A stretch of 64,000 nt of DNA, from the NCBI GenBank assembly GCA_040954595.2, contig CM082596.2, forward strand, positions 3,038,001 through 3,102,000, given 5' to 3'. This document shows, piece by piece, positions 1-10,679 of this stretch. How positions within the stretch are numbered: position 1 is the first letter of the stretch; every line of letters starts with the position of its first letter. The notes beneath the pieces were generated by a model. It saw nothing but the letters and a program-made list of their open reading frames with translations. It was not told the origin of the DNA and made no database searches. The position numbers and the translations under genes are program-made. Source of the stretch: Balanoglossus misakiensis. Taxonomy: Eukaryota > Hemichordata.

Positions 1-47
1 CAAGACTTGGTGTAATTAAAAAAATAACAGATGGCATCTGTACGTAC

Positions 48-557
48 CTGTTGCATGAAATGGACGAATTGACACATGAAATCGCCGAACGTCCACCGCT
101 GGTACAGGATGGACTGGAACGTGAAAGGCATGCAGAAGGCGGCCATAGCGATGTCGGCCACCGCCAGGTTGATCAAGAAGACGTTCAAGTCCGACCTGGA
201 CCGCTCGCACCTGGACAGGACGACGATGACGGTCAGGTTCCCCAGCACGCTCAGGACGATGGCCAGCACGTAGGCCGCTATCAGCACCGCCTCGCCGGTC
301 GGCTGGATCGGCAGCGTCGCGCCGGGCACGGGTGCGCGCTCGTCATCATCCACGCCGGACGTGCCGCAAATTTTGTCCCGGAAATGCGCGTACAGAAAAT
401 ACGGCACGCCTTGTGTGCAGGTTTCCTCGAAACAGGAGCAGTTAAGTTTGCCCATCGAATAGAGATAATACAGGCTATCAAAACCGGCTGCCATGGTTAC
501 CGAGTTTGGTGATGTCTCGAACGAAACTGAAGATAGGTTTGAGCTGCGACTATCCAT
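48..557 (-). CDS. Class A (rhodopsin-like) GPCR, first coding exon, partial
   Basis: This exon encodes 170 residues and then reaches a splice donor (GTACGTA on the minus strand, read from positions 47-41); the gene continues past the left edge. The extracellular N-terminus is about 85 residues with an N-glycosylation sequon (NLSS) and several Cys. TM1 is about residues 88-114 with the GN motif (N107, the 1.50 position). TM2 is about 124-147 with LAVAD (D135, 2.50). A W-x-FG extracellular loop 1 motif (W155) leads to the conserved TM3 cysteine C162. The loop and TM2 style resemble peptide or neuropeptide receptors, but I cannot name the ligand. I chose the ATG at 557-555: it is the first in frame after an upstream TGA, and the segment it adds carries the sequon. 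A second ATG at 494-492 has a better Kozak context and could also be used. There is no signal peptide, which is usual in this family. Confidence 0.85.
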
Positions 558-3500
558 AGTTCTGCAACACGCCTCGATCAAACAATGGATTCGTACAGTC
601 TCTGATCAATGTCAACCAGCTGATGATGTAAACTACCGACCATGCGACCAGTTTTAATACACTTTTTCTCCGACAGTGCAGTATACATGTATCTAGCCGC
701 CCCAATTACGCTAAAAGCATTACGGCGCATGCGTTTACATCTGCCAATACTGACAACGCAGTTTTGCAATTGTATATAAAAAAACACTTTCCAACAAAAT
801 TGAAGTTACCTTAGAATATAAATATGACAGGGCAAGGTGAATATGTTTACCGCTCACGAAAATTCGTCGATTTTTAAGCATATCACGGTTATATAGTTTG
901 TGCCTTACAAATACAATCTGCCAACGCGATTCCTACAGTAAATGGGATATCTGCGAAGTTTTCGGAGTGGACCAAAATACTAAAACATACATGAAAACCA
1001 ACAAGGTAAGATCTGGGGAGGGGGCGTGAATAGTGGCGTTTGGATATTGTCCATATGCGCATGACAGCTCGTTTAAAAAAATCAAATCATTTTTTGACAT
1101 GTCCAACAAATTTTTTATCGACCTTTATTATTGCGGTGAAATGAGGCTGGCTTAATAGACCTCCACTGTACACGCCTACGGAGTCGATATTTCGATACAA
1201 GTTATTATTAATTACAATGCAGTCTGTGACCACTGACGACCATCTGATGTGTGTTTTCAATGCCAGGTCAGCTGCAGCATCGAGGTGAAAGATCCAGCGT
1301 GAATATCAGTCAACTAATAAATAGTTGTCGGTTTTGGTGACGTATGTGTCTTTCTAACACAAAACTTTATCATGATTTTTTGGGGGGGGGGATCATCAAT
1401 GCCCTGGATTGAATTTTTGGGGATTTAGGCAATTTTTAGACTTGTTAATTTTCTTGCTAAGACCCTGGATGATGATAGGTTGGGTGAAAATTGGATACGT
1501 TTTGAGGAGGCGGTCACACGAAACCGTGCGCAAAAAGGTGACGGTATTCTGCAAATGGGCGAATGTAATTTTAGAGAGAAAATTAAACTTAGCGAAAGAA
1601 CGAAGATAGATTGCTATTCTGTGAAAAATTCTATAACTCTCGTCATCGTTTTTAGTAGGAGACTGGGTCACGTGAGTTACGCTTTCAAAACTATTCAAGA
1701 AAATGTAGAAGGAAAACCGCGCCACCGTCAGACGCTTATCTGACTTTTAGTCCAAACCATGCGTCACCATCAAACCCGTGAATGCAGCATTTTTTCATGT
1801 CAAAATGTCGGTGTATAAACATGTTTTTTATGCGTTTTCATCAAAACCGTTACTTTAAGTTTTGGACCGAATAGACGAATTTCTACTGCCTACAGGTCTT
1901 GATCAAATCTTTACTAAAATGTGGAAAAAGTTTATACGAGGGCAAATTTATGAACATTGACGACAAGTTGACTTTGGCGTACGCGTTGAAAGTGGCCCAC
2001 GGCGAAACCAGTACGGTGTGACCTTGCCAAAACGGTATAGTGTCAATGAACGTGTGTAAACTGTAAAATTAACAACTCGACAACGCCAGGAACAGCGCCG
2101 AGACGCAAGAAAGGCGTAGCGACAAGACAGCAGATAATCTCACGCTTCCGGCAGAAAGTCACTTAAGACCGATCCCATTCCGGTAATCTGATGATATCGA
2201 TACATGATCTATGCTATGCGTACATACAATGACACTTGCAGACTTAAAGACTCGCGGTGCAATGACTAATATACTGCGGGAAGCTGCATGTGCTCGGTCG
2301 GGTTAAAAAACTACCGCAGTTTCGGTCACAGCACTAAACATCGTGCCGTCAGTACTTCCATTGAAATTTCGCTGTTTAAAAAAAAGTAGAATTCAGTTTC
2401 CATAGTTACCAGTGTCGATAGAAAGATGTACGTAGGTGTAACTCTAACCGTGCCCTCCAGCAGAAAGACTGATATATTTGTGCGATTTCTGGTTCACCTA
2501 ACACTGGCTTCCCGCAGTCAGAATTTGAAAAGACAGATTCTGAGTATCTTAAATGATAGATTTATATTAAAAGTGACTAGTACATTTTAAATGTCACCCT
2601 TAGCGTAAAATGTGCTTCACCCACCCCAATACAGTTCCACTTTTAAATATTTAAGCAGACGTTAAAACTGAATCACGTTTCCCCGGCTCTCACTTTGCCA
2701 TTATTATTTCATCCGAATACAATATGTCTATCACGTTAATAAATCGCATTTTCGAATTTTCAAAATGGCCCATTTAATCACCAAATATCCTAATCTCTTA
2801 GCCATTGCTGGGATTACACTAGCAACGTTTATTGGAATTTATTTCGTTTTGTTATATTTGTCGAGTTGTTGTTTTATCATTTTAAAAAATCATGAGATAT
2901 AATGCACAGAGCCATCGTAAATCGTTCGCGTATGCAGCGTACATTAAAACTAAGGCTTTGGTTTATTTCTATGCAGCAATTGTGTTTTTAGTTCAGTGAA
3001 GCTACACAAGTTCAAGCGTGGCCCGGGTCATTCAGAGTATCAGAGATACACAGAAAAAAACACCATGAATTTCAATGCCGGCGATAAATGTATACAGCCC
3101 ACTTTCGGTTTAATTTCAAAACATGGAGATGGTAGGACGTGTTCCGCAGGCAAAACCATACAAAAGCACGAGAGATGCATTAAACATGGCCCATCAAATG
3201 TTTCTCCGCACAAACAACATCAACGCAATGATTTTTACAGCAGTACTCAAGTTGAACCCTGTCTTTCCAGAAGTCACGCGAAAACAGCCGTGGAGGTAGT
3301 AAGCCGACAAATGGAATATTTTACCGAATGTTTTTTCCGGCTTGAGCTATTAAATTTTTTACTATATGTGGGCGATTGATAGTGTGACTGCTTTACCGAC
3401 GGCTATCAATTTTATCTATTGTGTCATCACGGTCCTGATATCGGATTCCGTGGAGGTGATTTTACATGTACTTTCACCTGGGGGCGCTTTCGACTCGAGA

Positions 3501-5717
3501 AAAAAGGGACCCCCAGCAATAAGTGAAGTCTGCCGTTGGAAATCGGAATTCGTCGCATTTTAAAACGCTCGCGCCCCAAACGACTTCCTCAGTTGAATGT
3601 GTTATAGTTTATATTCACCCCTTTGAACGGTTGTCGCCACTGCCGAACACTCTATATGGACTGATATCGCGATCGTTATGTTGGCAAACAGGCGGATATA
3701 TCTCCGTCTCTGTTTGTCATAACGACTAAGTCTGTTTACAATAGCCAAAGTCGTAACGCGGGAGTCAAAGCAACTTTTAATCAGACCGCCGTGATCTGTG
3801 AACGAGACGAGCTTGAATGCATGCATACAGCATACGATCGGTGTGATTCGCTGTTGAATCACTTTGTGCAATGTTCTGGCGCATAACAAAGGTTTCCTGT
3901 TGGAAAACTCTCTACGCGGTGCCGGCAGTCTGCGCACGCGAATTCTATTAACAATTATCTCACTATAAGCAAAGATTCGCCTGGAGATGATGTTGCGCGA
4001 AACCTTAAAGGAGAATGGTCGCATGGCAACGCTCGTGAGCGAATGGGGAGGGGCGGGGGGATTGGCGGGCTTCTTGTTTCAAATCATTTATGAAAGCGCT
4101 AACAGTACGCCTTACCTATAATCTAGACTGTCTGTTCTGTAATGCCATTCGGTACTCGAACATTGTAGTGGTATCATCATCATCATCATCATCGTCATCG
4201 TCGTCGTCGTCGTCACCACCATCATCATCAGTGCCAGCATAGATTGCCAATGTTTCTAGAAAAAGACCGAAAAGAGAAAAAAACATGTAATTTAATAAAC
4301 TATTTCCAAAAGATTTTCCCAGATGTCTATTCCAGATTCTGTTGTGCCATTTCCAGTGGCTTTCATACAAGAAATCCATTCACACTTTACGCTATAAAAA
4401 TTATACATTTGTTACTATTGCGGATGAGGCTTCTTAGAAATTGCGACCACAAAGTACGACACTAACAACTTCTGCCGGCGCACCTTTCAGGTACGAACAC
4501 CCCAATCCTTTTCCGCTGATTCGGGTCGAACTCTCACCCGCACTTTAATGGTCAGTAAGTTCCCCGTCACGGTCACAAGCATTCGGTCATGCGGGTATAG
4601 GGGGCGCTACTTCAAGATTGGCAAACGGGATTTGGAAGAACTGTGGGTTTGAGGAAACTATGCGCTTGGAGCGAGAAACAAATCCACTTCGAAAAACAAG
4701 GCAAGAATAAAAATGGAATTATACTTCTGCATCCTTCACCTGTCGTGAATCAAAGACTGAAACAAATCGTTTTCATATTATCGTATATCGGGCAACACTT
4801 CCACATTTCTGCTCCACCACGGCACCGAGACTCCCGCAAGTAATAAACTGATCTATATTTGATAAAGATATCCCAACGAACACCGTCAATCGTGACAAAG
4901 TGATACTGGTATTAAAATACTGAAAACGGCGATCGGAAGAAACTTGTTGTACAACTGTGAAAGGTAACATATCCGACTGTTGTCGGTGAAATCTAAAGTT
5001 GTCCACTGTATCTTGTTGCATTGTTATTGCGCATTTATATGCTGTATTATATTTCCAACCGCCTTCACAGACATTTCCGTTCTATGTCCTGCTAAAAGAT
5101 TGGAGACAATTTGCAGATTTTACAAAGAGGCTCAGTACAAGGAGGGGGTTCTATCCGTAAAGATCATGGTGCCAGGCTGATTCCGTTTTAATCAGTGTTA
5201 GCATATTGGTAAACAAATATGCAAAAATCAATACCTATAAACTTGACAAGCACGGTGTGATTTGAAAAGCTGGAAACTACTCCACGTAGGTCTGAACAAA
5301 AACCCCCTTCATTTTGGGGGGAAGTTGTTCCGTGTGGATACGTACGCAGTTTCAGTGACCTGACAACCTTTGACCCCGGCCGGGTATTCCCCCAGTTTTT
5401 CACGTTCGCAGAAGTGCACATGTCCTTGGAACGGTCGCACGTACTTGGGAAGGAATTTATTGCCGTCTTCCAGATCGACTGCCATCATGAACGGAACACG
5501 ACCCCGATGTGTGATTTAATAGGAGAGATCTTATTCCTGCAGAGTGATGTAGTACAATAATTTAATTTCCGTCACGTGGCGCTGCAGCTGTGTTCATTCC
5601 ATCTGATCGTGGGGTAATACCTACATGGTAAATACGTGTTATGGATGTGGGCGGGCGGGTTTCCCTTCTCTATTTTTAGTCCATTAGTAATGATTCACCT
5701 AGGAGATATACTAGTAT
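558..5717. other. Gene-poor interval with no supportable coding sequence
   Basis: About 5.2 kb between the GPCR exon and the PDZ/beta-trefoil gene. Open frames here are short, have atypical composition, often lack an ATG, and show no family I recognise. The stretch contains a G homopolymer near 1382-1391 and a GAT/GTC trinucleotide tract at 4172-4230. The part next to 557 presumably holds the GPCR promoter and 5' UTR, and the 3' part (about 5500-5750) the promoter of the next gene; I see no unambiguous core promoter element in either. Confidence 0.5.
4172..4230. repeat. ATC/GTC trinucleotide microsatellite
   Basis: An imperfect trinucleotide tract of atc then gtc units, with a short cac-containing break near its right end. 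On the minus strand it would encode poly-Asp inside a short open frame, but nothing around it looks coding, so I call it a simple repeat. Confidence 0.85.
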
Positions 5718-5750
5718 TAACGATACCAACCAAGGCAGACACAGTACAGA

Positions 5751-6818
5751 ATGCATAGAGGGTACACAAGAAACGCCAACGTAACAATGCCGGAGAATAT
5801 GGAGAGACCCGAAGTGCCAGTGGCTGAACAGCTAGAACCAGCAATTGACAGCGGTTATGGACCACTCAAGTGGATTAAGGGCATATTGAGACAAGTATCC
5901 CAGCACGACTCGGTGGAAAAGGAAGAGTCGCCCAGCGACGATGGTGGTGACGATGACGGCGCGTTGGTAAGGCTACAGTTGCCCACTACGCCGGTGATTG
6001 AATTCGGAGCCACCATCACGGGGAAGAAGCACCGGGTGTTCGACGTTGTGCCGGGAAGCTACGCCGATGAACTGAAACTCAAGCCCGATGACGAACTAGC
6101 GGTGTTGAACGGACTCGACTTAACCGACCTGCCATCTCAGGAAGTTGGCCGGCTATTTCGGCGCGCGCATGACGAAGTTCAACTTGTCATCCGACGACGA
6201 GGCGGTACCGTTCAGTGCGGGTTCCTCGCGAGTGGCCTGCGGCAAGGGCATGACGAGATCGGCGTGAAAGTGTCATGCCCGCACTTCCAAGAGAACATCA
6301 TCCAGACACTCGAATGTTCCCCTACGCTGAAACCCAAGAAAATCTACACGGCGTACGTGAAGAGCATCTCCCGTTCCAACGAGCGGAGGACTGACTGTTG
6401 TCTGAAAGCACAGAGCGGAAAGGTCGTAGCCACGCCCGTCAGAAACGGTCAGGAACAGTGGCACAAGGTCAGACTGCACACCTATCAGAGTTTCACCGTC
6501 ACCGAGGGAATCTGTTGCGTTCTGGAGATCGGGCCGAACAAGAAGACCATCGCCTGCCGCCGAGACGCGAGAACGAACGAACCGATCGTGTACCTCAGCG
6601 CTGATATGAGCGACGCCAAAAGCGTGTGTGACAAGAGGATTTTCATCAAGAAAATCACAGACGGCCGAACGCTGTTCAAATCGGCAACACAGCCAAATGT
6701 CTACCTGTACATCGACGGTGAAAACCTCACCGCTAGACAGATTCCAGACGCTAGCGACATTGACAACCATTCCAGATTTGACGTGTGTCCAATCAAGAAC
6801 AGGGAACTGCGCCGGTAA
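5751..6818 (+). CDS. PDZ domain fused to an interleukin-1-like beta-trefoil, 355 aa
   Basis: A complete ORF without introns. An in-frame TAA at 5718-5720 precedes the first ATG (A at -3); Met13 is an alternative start. Residues 32-50 look like an amphipathic helix, and 51-70 are acidic (DDGGDDDG). Residues 72-150 form a PDZ domain: EFGA stands in the GLGF carboxylate-loop position, followed by VFDVVPGSYADEL and LKPDDELAVLNG, which match the beta-B/alpha-A/beta-D signature. Residues about 195-347 read as a beta-trefoil. Within it, F309-x-S-A-x2-P-x2-Y-L319 matches the first eleven positions of the interleukin-1 family signature as I remember it (the following S/C/A-T is Y-I here). The KRIFIKKI strand before it and the QIPDASDID stretch after it align with the last strands of IL-1beta. 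Like IL-1 proteins it has no signal peptide. Role inferred: intracellular or unconventionally released cytokine-like protein with a PDZ in place of the pro-domain. A non-cytokine trefoil scaffold is the main alternative. Confidence 0.88.
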   Translation: MHRGYTRNANVTMPENMERPEVPVAEQLEPAIDSGYGPLKWIKGILRQVSQHDSVEKEESPSDDGGDDDGALVRLQLPTTPVIEFGATITGKKHRVFDVVPGSYADELKLKPDDELAVLNGLDLTDLPSQEVGRLFRRAHDEVQLVIRRRGGTVQCGFLASGLRQGHDEIGVKVSCPHFQENIIQTLECSPTLKPKKIYTAYVKSISRSNERRTDCCLKAQSGKVVATPVRNGQEQWHKVRLHTYQSFTVTEGICCVLEIGPNKKTIACRRDARTNEPIVYLSADMSDAKSVCDKRIFIKKITDGRTLFKSATQPNVYLYIDGENLTARQIPDASDIDNHSRFDVCPIKNRELRR

Positions 6819-7460
6819 CTTGGGTATCGTGATGGAAAACGAACTTGTATTTTGCAAACTCAAAACCGCGGCACAGTTAGTGCTTACGTCGTCTAGAGAG
6901 GTCTTTGCGAAAAGCCTCTTTTAAGTAGTTCATGCTATGCATGTTGATCAGTTTCTTTCTGAAAATGATCAAGTTTGTCCAAATTGGGCATATTTATTTT
7001 GTGGAACGCTTTCTCAACTATTCTAAATACTAGTACGCGAACAGTAGAACTCGTAAACTGACATGTACATGTAAAACTTTTTATATTTAATATATTTTAA
7101 CGTACGACAATATATTTATGATAAACTACGTACTGAAATAGCCGTTGTTGGGACATTTCTACCCAAGAGGTTTTCTTCTGTATATTTTGGTTCACAAGAT
7201 TTAAGTTTTTGTCACATTTTTGTCCTGCCTGGAGCATAACACATACATGTACTTTGTCTTTTTATACAGATATCTGTTTAGCGATTTTTTTAATTTGCTG
7301 CTATTCAAAGTATTGTGATTGTGTATTTATTCTACTGAGGTGCTTTGGTTCAAATCATGTTTTTAGGGAGAGTGAGGTCGACAATTATGTAAAGAAGACC
7401 ATGTCCTTATAGGCTTTCCTCTTGGTGATAACATTTAATAAAAGGTCTTGTCAACGTTCA
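6819..7460 (+). promoter_or_regulatory. 3' UTR of the PDZ/beta-trefoil gene with AU-rich elements and poly(A) signal
   Basis: The AT-rich region after the stop contains ATTTA pentamers at 6992, 7085, 7114, 7199, 7325 and 7433, and an AATAAA at 7437-7442 that would place the transcript end near 7460. ATTTA clusters are typical of unstable cytokine mRNAs, but this genome is AT-rich and the motif could occur by chance. Confidence 0.55.
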
Positions 7461-10400
7461 AGTACTCAGCACCTGTGCGCCTCATTTGCCTGTACATCCA
7501 CCGCTCTAACACTGAGGACGAAATCTATCAGAAACAGGACGAAATCTATCAGAAACAGACATCATTTTCGCAACGGACACCTCAATGGAGAAATGTACAT
7601 CACAGCAGAGAAATGGACTACGCGTGCGCCCACGTGTGCCTCGAGTATGTCTCTTAACTAACAAACAACAGGCCGTTGAACTGCAATTGACGGAATGGGG
7701 AACAAACGGAAAATCCCGGGGAAACACGTACGAGTAATGCCGTATCGGAAAACCCTTGTTAAGCGTCATATAAAGCGTGGGTGATGGAGGCGACCGTTAA
7801 ATCGTGACGTGTTAGGTATGCCCTACGTTCGTCCATGAGCAGCCCGGCTGACGCATTGTGACAGTACGGGGTCAGCTCTGCAAAACTCACAAAAGGTAGA
7901 GTGAAAAGCAGCCGGTTCCTATGACGTGGGCGTACTTTCTCTGAACGTCACATGAGCATCACAAGCAGGCTTGTATCAGGTTATGGGGAATTCCCCACTT
8001 TCACTTGTCACAAGCTGCGATGATGGTGTTGACTGTTGTTTAGAATGTTTGGTACATAACAAAATCTCGTTCATAAAAGAAGAGTTTCGTCCTGTAACCT
8101 TGAGGATTCAAACTAAAGTCTGGGAGTGGGTCGTGTGGTATTTTCACTCGGCCAACGGGGCACTTGAAACATCGAACACTCAGGATACGCCCTCAACAGT
8201 TCAACAAAGCAGTGTGTTGCGGCATGGCTTTGCCCGGGGGTGCTGCGCAGCGTCGCCGGCCTGCCAAACAAGCTTCCCCACAGCCCGAGCAAGTTGGTTG
8301 GAACCATAATCCCTGCATTGCAATTTTAATAACTTATTATACGTTTCTTCAAGCACTTGAATGATATAATTAACTGAATAAGTTTGTGGCCAAGCTGCAC
8401 AGTCATTGCTTGGTAATCAAAGATTGTACGACAGGGTACGATTCGTGATACTGATAGTTAAACAAACATTATTCGACACTGAGGAAATTCCTTTGGCTGA
8501 CTTCGTGCAAAACTTCAGACGTTGACGCTGGGGTGGAATCTATGGTGTCACAACCTCTTTTCAAGTTTTTATAAACCACAATGCGCACTCTCCGGGCGAT
8601 GCTTCTGTCGTTTACGTGTGTCGAAGTACTTGTGTATTGATTCATTGACGTGACTCTTCAGCGCACATGTAGTGTTTACAACGGGGCGTGTTTCAAATTG
8701 TTGTGTTGATTGGTGACGTGTGTACCGCGTTGTAATTTGCCCGGATTGTGTTTAGGGTGATTTGTATACAGTCGCCATAGTGACCCCGGCCGTGTGTTTT
8801 CATATGCTAATGAGCCCGCATAAGTAATCAATTCGAGATTGTTTCCGTCGGGTTAACGTCTCCTACAGAGCCCGGGCCTGTCGTGATATAGTCCTTTCAT
8901 AAATCGAACGGGATTGCCCTCTTGGTAGGTAAGTGAACGGGTTTGAAACTTGCGGTCTAGTCTGTGAAACTTTCAGCATAATTTGGCTTCAGTTTGACAA
9001 GCTAGTGCAAGGACGACCAAGTTTGCTGTGATATGTCCACAGCGCCAGAATGGTCCACTGTGTCCGACCATAGTACTCCCAGCTGTATAGTCCACGGAGG
9101 ATTACAGTGGACACAGGGTGACTGTGCAAGTTTGTGTGGGCTTGATAATTGGATTGCGATTCAGAATGACACCTGGTAGGGGGGAACAAGGTCGAGCCCG
9201 GATATTAGTATTTTAAAAGTTTTGCAGTGGATTCTACATAAACTTCGGGTTTTTGGGATACTCTATGTGAAAATTGGCCAGTAAAACAGGGCTTCGTGGT
9301 TCAGTCTATTTACATTGCAACGGCAGACTTGACAGTCGACAGAGGACGTGTTGAGGTGAACGTACGTACCAGGTTGGAAGCCACCGTCAAGTTTAATAAA
9401 TTTTTCCACGACGAAAGACAGTTGCATGCCGGGAGTATTCTCAGTCACACGGCCGGGCAGTCGACAGACGATACCTCACTGCCATGTTTCGGTGTCAGTG
9501 CACATTCCTTCAGTTTCCAGTAATCCCAGTGAATATCTTTACTCGTCTCCACAATGACATGGCACAATCAGAGCCCCTCTTGTTGGCAAAATGCTTCACA
9601 ACAGGTCTAATCATGTGTTTCTTAATTTATCACCTAAAACATCCTCGAGATAGCCAATAACCCTGGATCTAAAACTCGTGCGCCAAGTCAAGAGGGAGGT
9701 GCACCACATATTGTCGAGTGCGTTCTAATTTTATCACATTGATTAATCAATTAAGAGAGTGGTCATTAACTTGTGGTCTCAAACTGCCCCTTTGGGACCA
9801 AGGAAGTTGTGTGGCTTCATCGTGTTCGAGCGCAGTCCGCTGAAGGCCGCACATCGCCACGGCTAACTATATTTACCCTATCGTACATATCTTAAAACAG
9901 CAGACTACATTGAGCGAATGTTGTCACTGTACCGAGGAAGCAGATATTTTTTTGTGTGTCATCATATGCTACACAGTATGGGGACAGGCATGACAATTGC
10001 CTGTGTTCACACACAAGTCTTGAGTTGTTCCAAGGCTGGGCACACTGGGCACCCGGCCTTGTACTCAACATCAAGCGTTGTGACGTGACCGATAGCAGGA
10101 TTCCCAGTTCGAAACACTTTCACCGACTTATTGCTATTAGCTGAAAAGATTAAAAGAAATTAACATAAAAAACAGCGTTGCTTATGTAACGCGAGGGACT
10201 GTCGGTTTCACTCATCAAAAGTTGTTTTAGTTCTAAAGCAGAGAAATGCAGCTGTATGTTGCCATGTTCGACAATTTTGGGAAGGGGTTTGGTTGGGGCG
10301 GATTCAGATTTGTCACTTATCCCGTAAATATCAAAAGATATCTTAAGACTTATTCGATGAGTGGTTATGGCGGTCTAAACTTTCCCTAACGAAGACCACA

Positions 10401-10595
10401 GTCCCTCAAGAAAGACGGACACTTGATATCAACGTTTGGGGACTAAACTTTTGAATGAATAGAGACGCGTCACGACAAAAAAAAAGTCAGTGAGCGTCAA
10501 AAGCAGGAAATGAAAAAGTAGAACTCGGAAACAATAAATTACGTACGCGCTCAAACAATATTGAAGTATTTTGCTATAAAATGAATGCAGGCAGC
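7460..10595. other. Intergenic interval with no supportable genes
   Basis: About 3.1 kb with only short, low-scoring open frames. The only structures I see are the 21-bp duplication and a weak inverted repeat near 9052-9115 (tccactgt and acagtgga arms). Confidence 0.5.
7517..7558. repeat. 21-bp exact tandem duplication
   Basis: The 21-bp unit beginning gacgaaatctatcag occurs twice head to tail (7517-7537 and 7538-7558). Because 21 is a multiple of three, the open frames across it stay open, but nothing else suggests coding. It is most likely a replication-slippage duplication. Confidence 0.9.
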
Positions 10596-10601
10596 AAAAA
10601 A
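10596..10601 (-). terminator. RNA polymerase III T-run terminator of tRNA-Glu
   Basis: Six consecutive A on the plus strand give TTTTTT on the minus strand, six bases past the 3' end of the tRNA, which is the usual Pol III stop. Confidence 0.85.
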
Positions 10602-10607
10602 TAAGAG

Positions 10608-10679
10608 TTCCCTAGCCGGGAATCGAACCCGGGCCTTGTGGGTGAAAGCCACATATCCTAGCCACTAGACCACTAGGGA
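10608..10679 (-). tRNA. tRNA-Glu (anticodon UUC)
   Basis: The minus-strand 72-nt sequence folds as a cloverleaf. The 7-bp acceptor stem is TCCCTAG with CTAGGGA and discriminator A. The anticodon stem is TGTGG/CCACA around the loop CTTTCAC, giving anticodon TTC. The T arm is CCGGG-TTCGAAT-CCCGG. The A box (TGGTCTAGTGG) and B box (GGTTCGAATCC) are intact, there is no intron, and a T6 terminator follows. All features expected of a functional eukaryotic nuclear tRNA-Glu are present. Confidence 0.95.

Noticed and set aside
51-512. 153-codon plus-strand open frame across the GPCR exon
   Set aside because: It is the antisense shadow of a GC-rich exon; the minus-strand frame has clear GPCR motifs and this one has low-complexity His/Gln/Arg composition.
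1396-1725. 109-codon minus-strand open frame
   Set aside because: No recognisable domain, no splice context and no poly(A) support; composition like translated AT-rich noncoding DNA.
2996-3379. 127-codon plus-strand open frame
   Set aside because: It begins at a non-ATG codon, has no family resemblance and no convincing splice sites; considered chance.
3602-4024. 140-codon minus-strand open frame
   Set aside because: Irregular composition with no domain and no supporting signals.
4116-4379. Minus-strand frame encoding a poly-Asp run
   Set aside because: The Asp run is just a GAT/GAC microsatellite; flanking residues do not look like protein.
6273-6863. 196-codon minus-strand open frame opposite the PDZ/trefoil gene
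   Set aside because: Antisense shadow of a GC-rich coding exon; the plus frame has two recognisable domains.
7971-8309. 112-codon plus-strand open frame
   Set aside because: No domain, no neighbouring exons, and overlapping frames of similar length on both strands indicate chance.
9052-9115. Inverted repeat of 8-9 bp arms
   Set aside because: Arms are too short and the spacing too wide to distinguish from chance.
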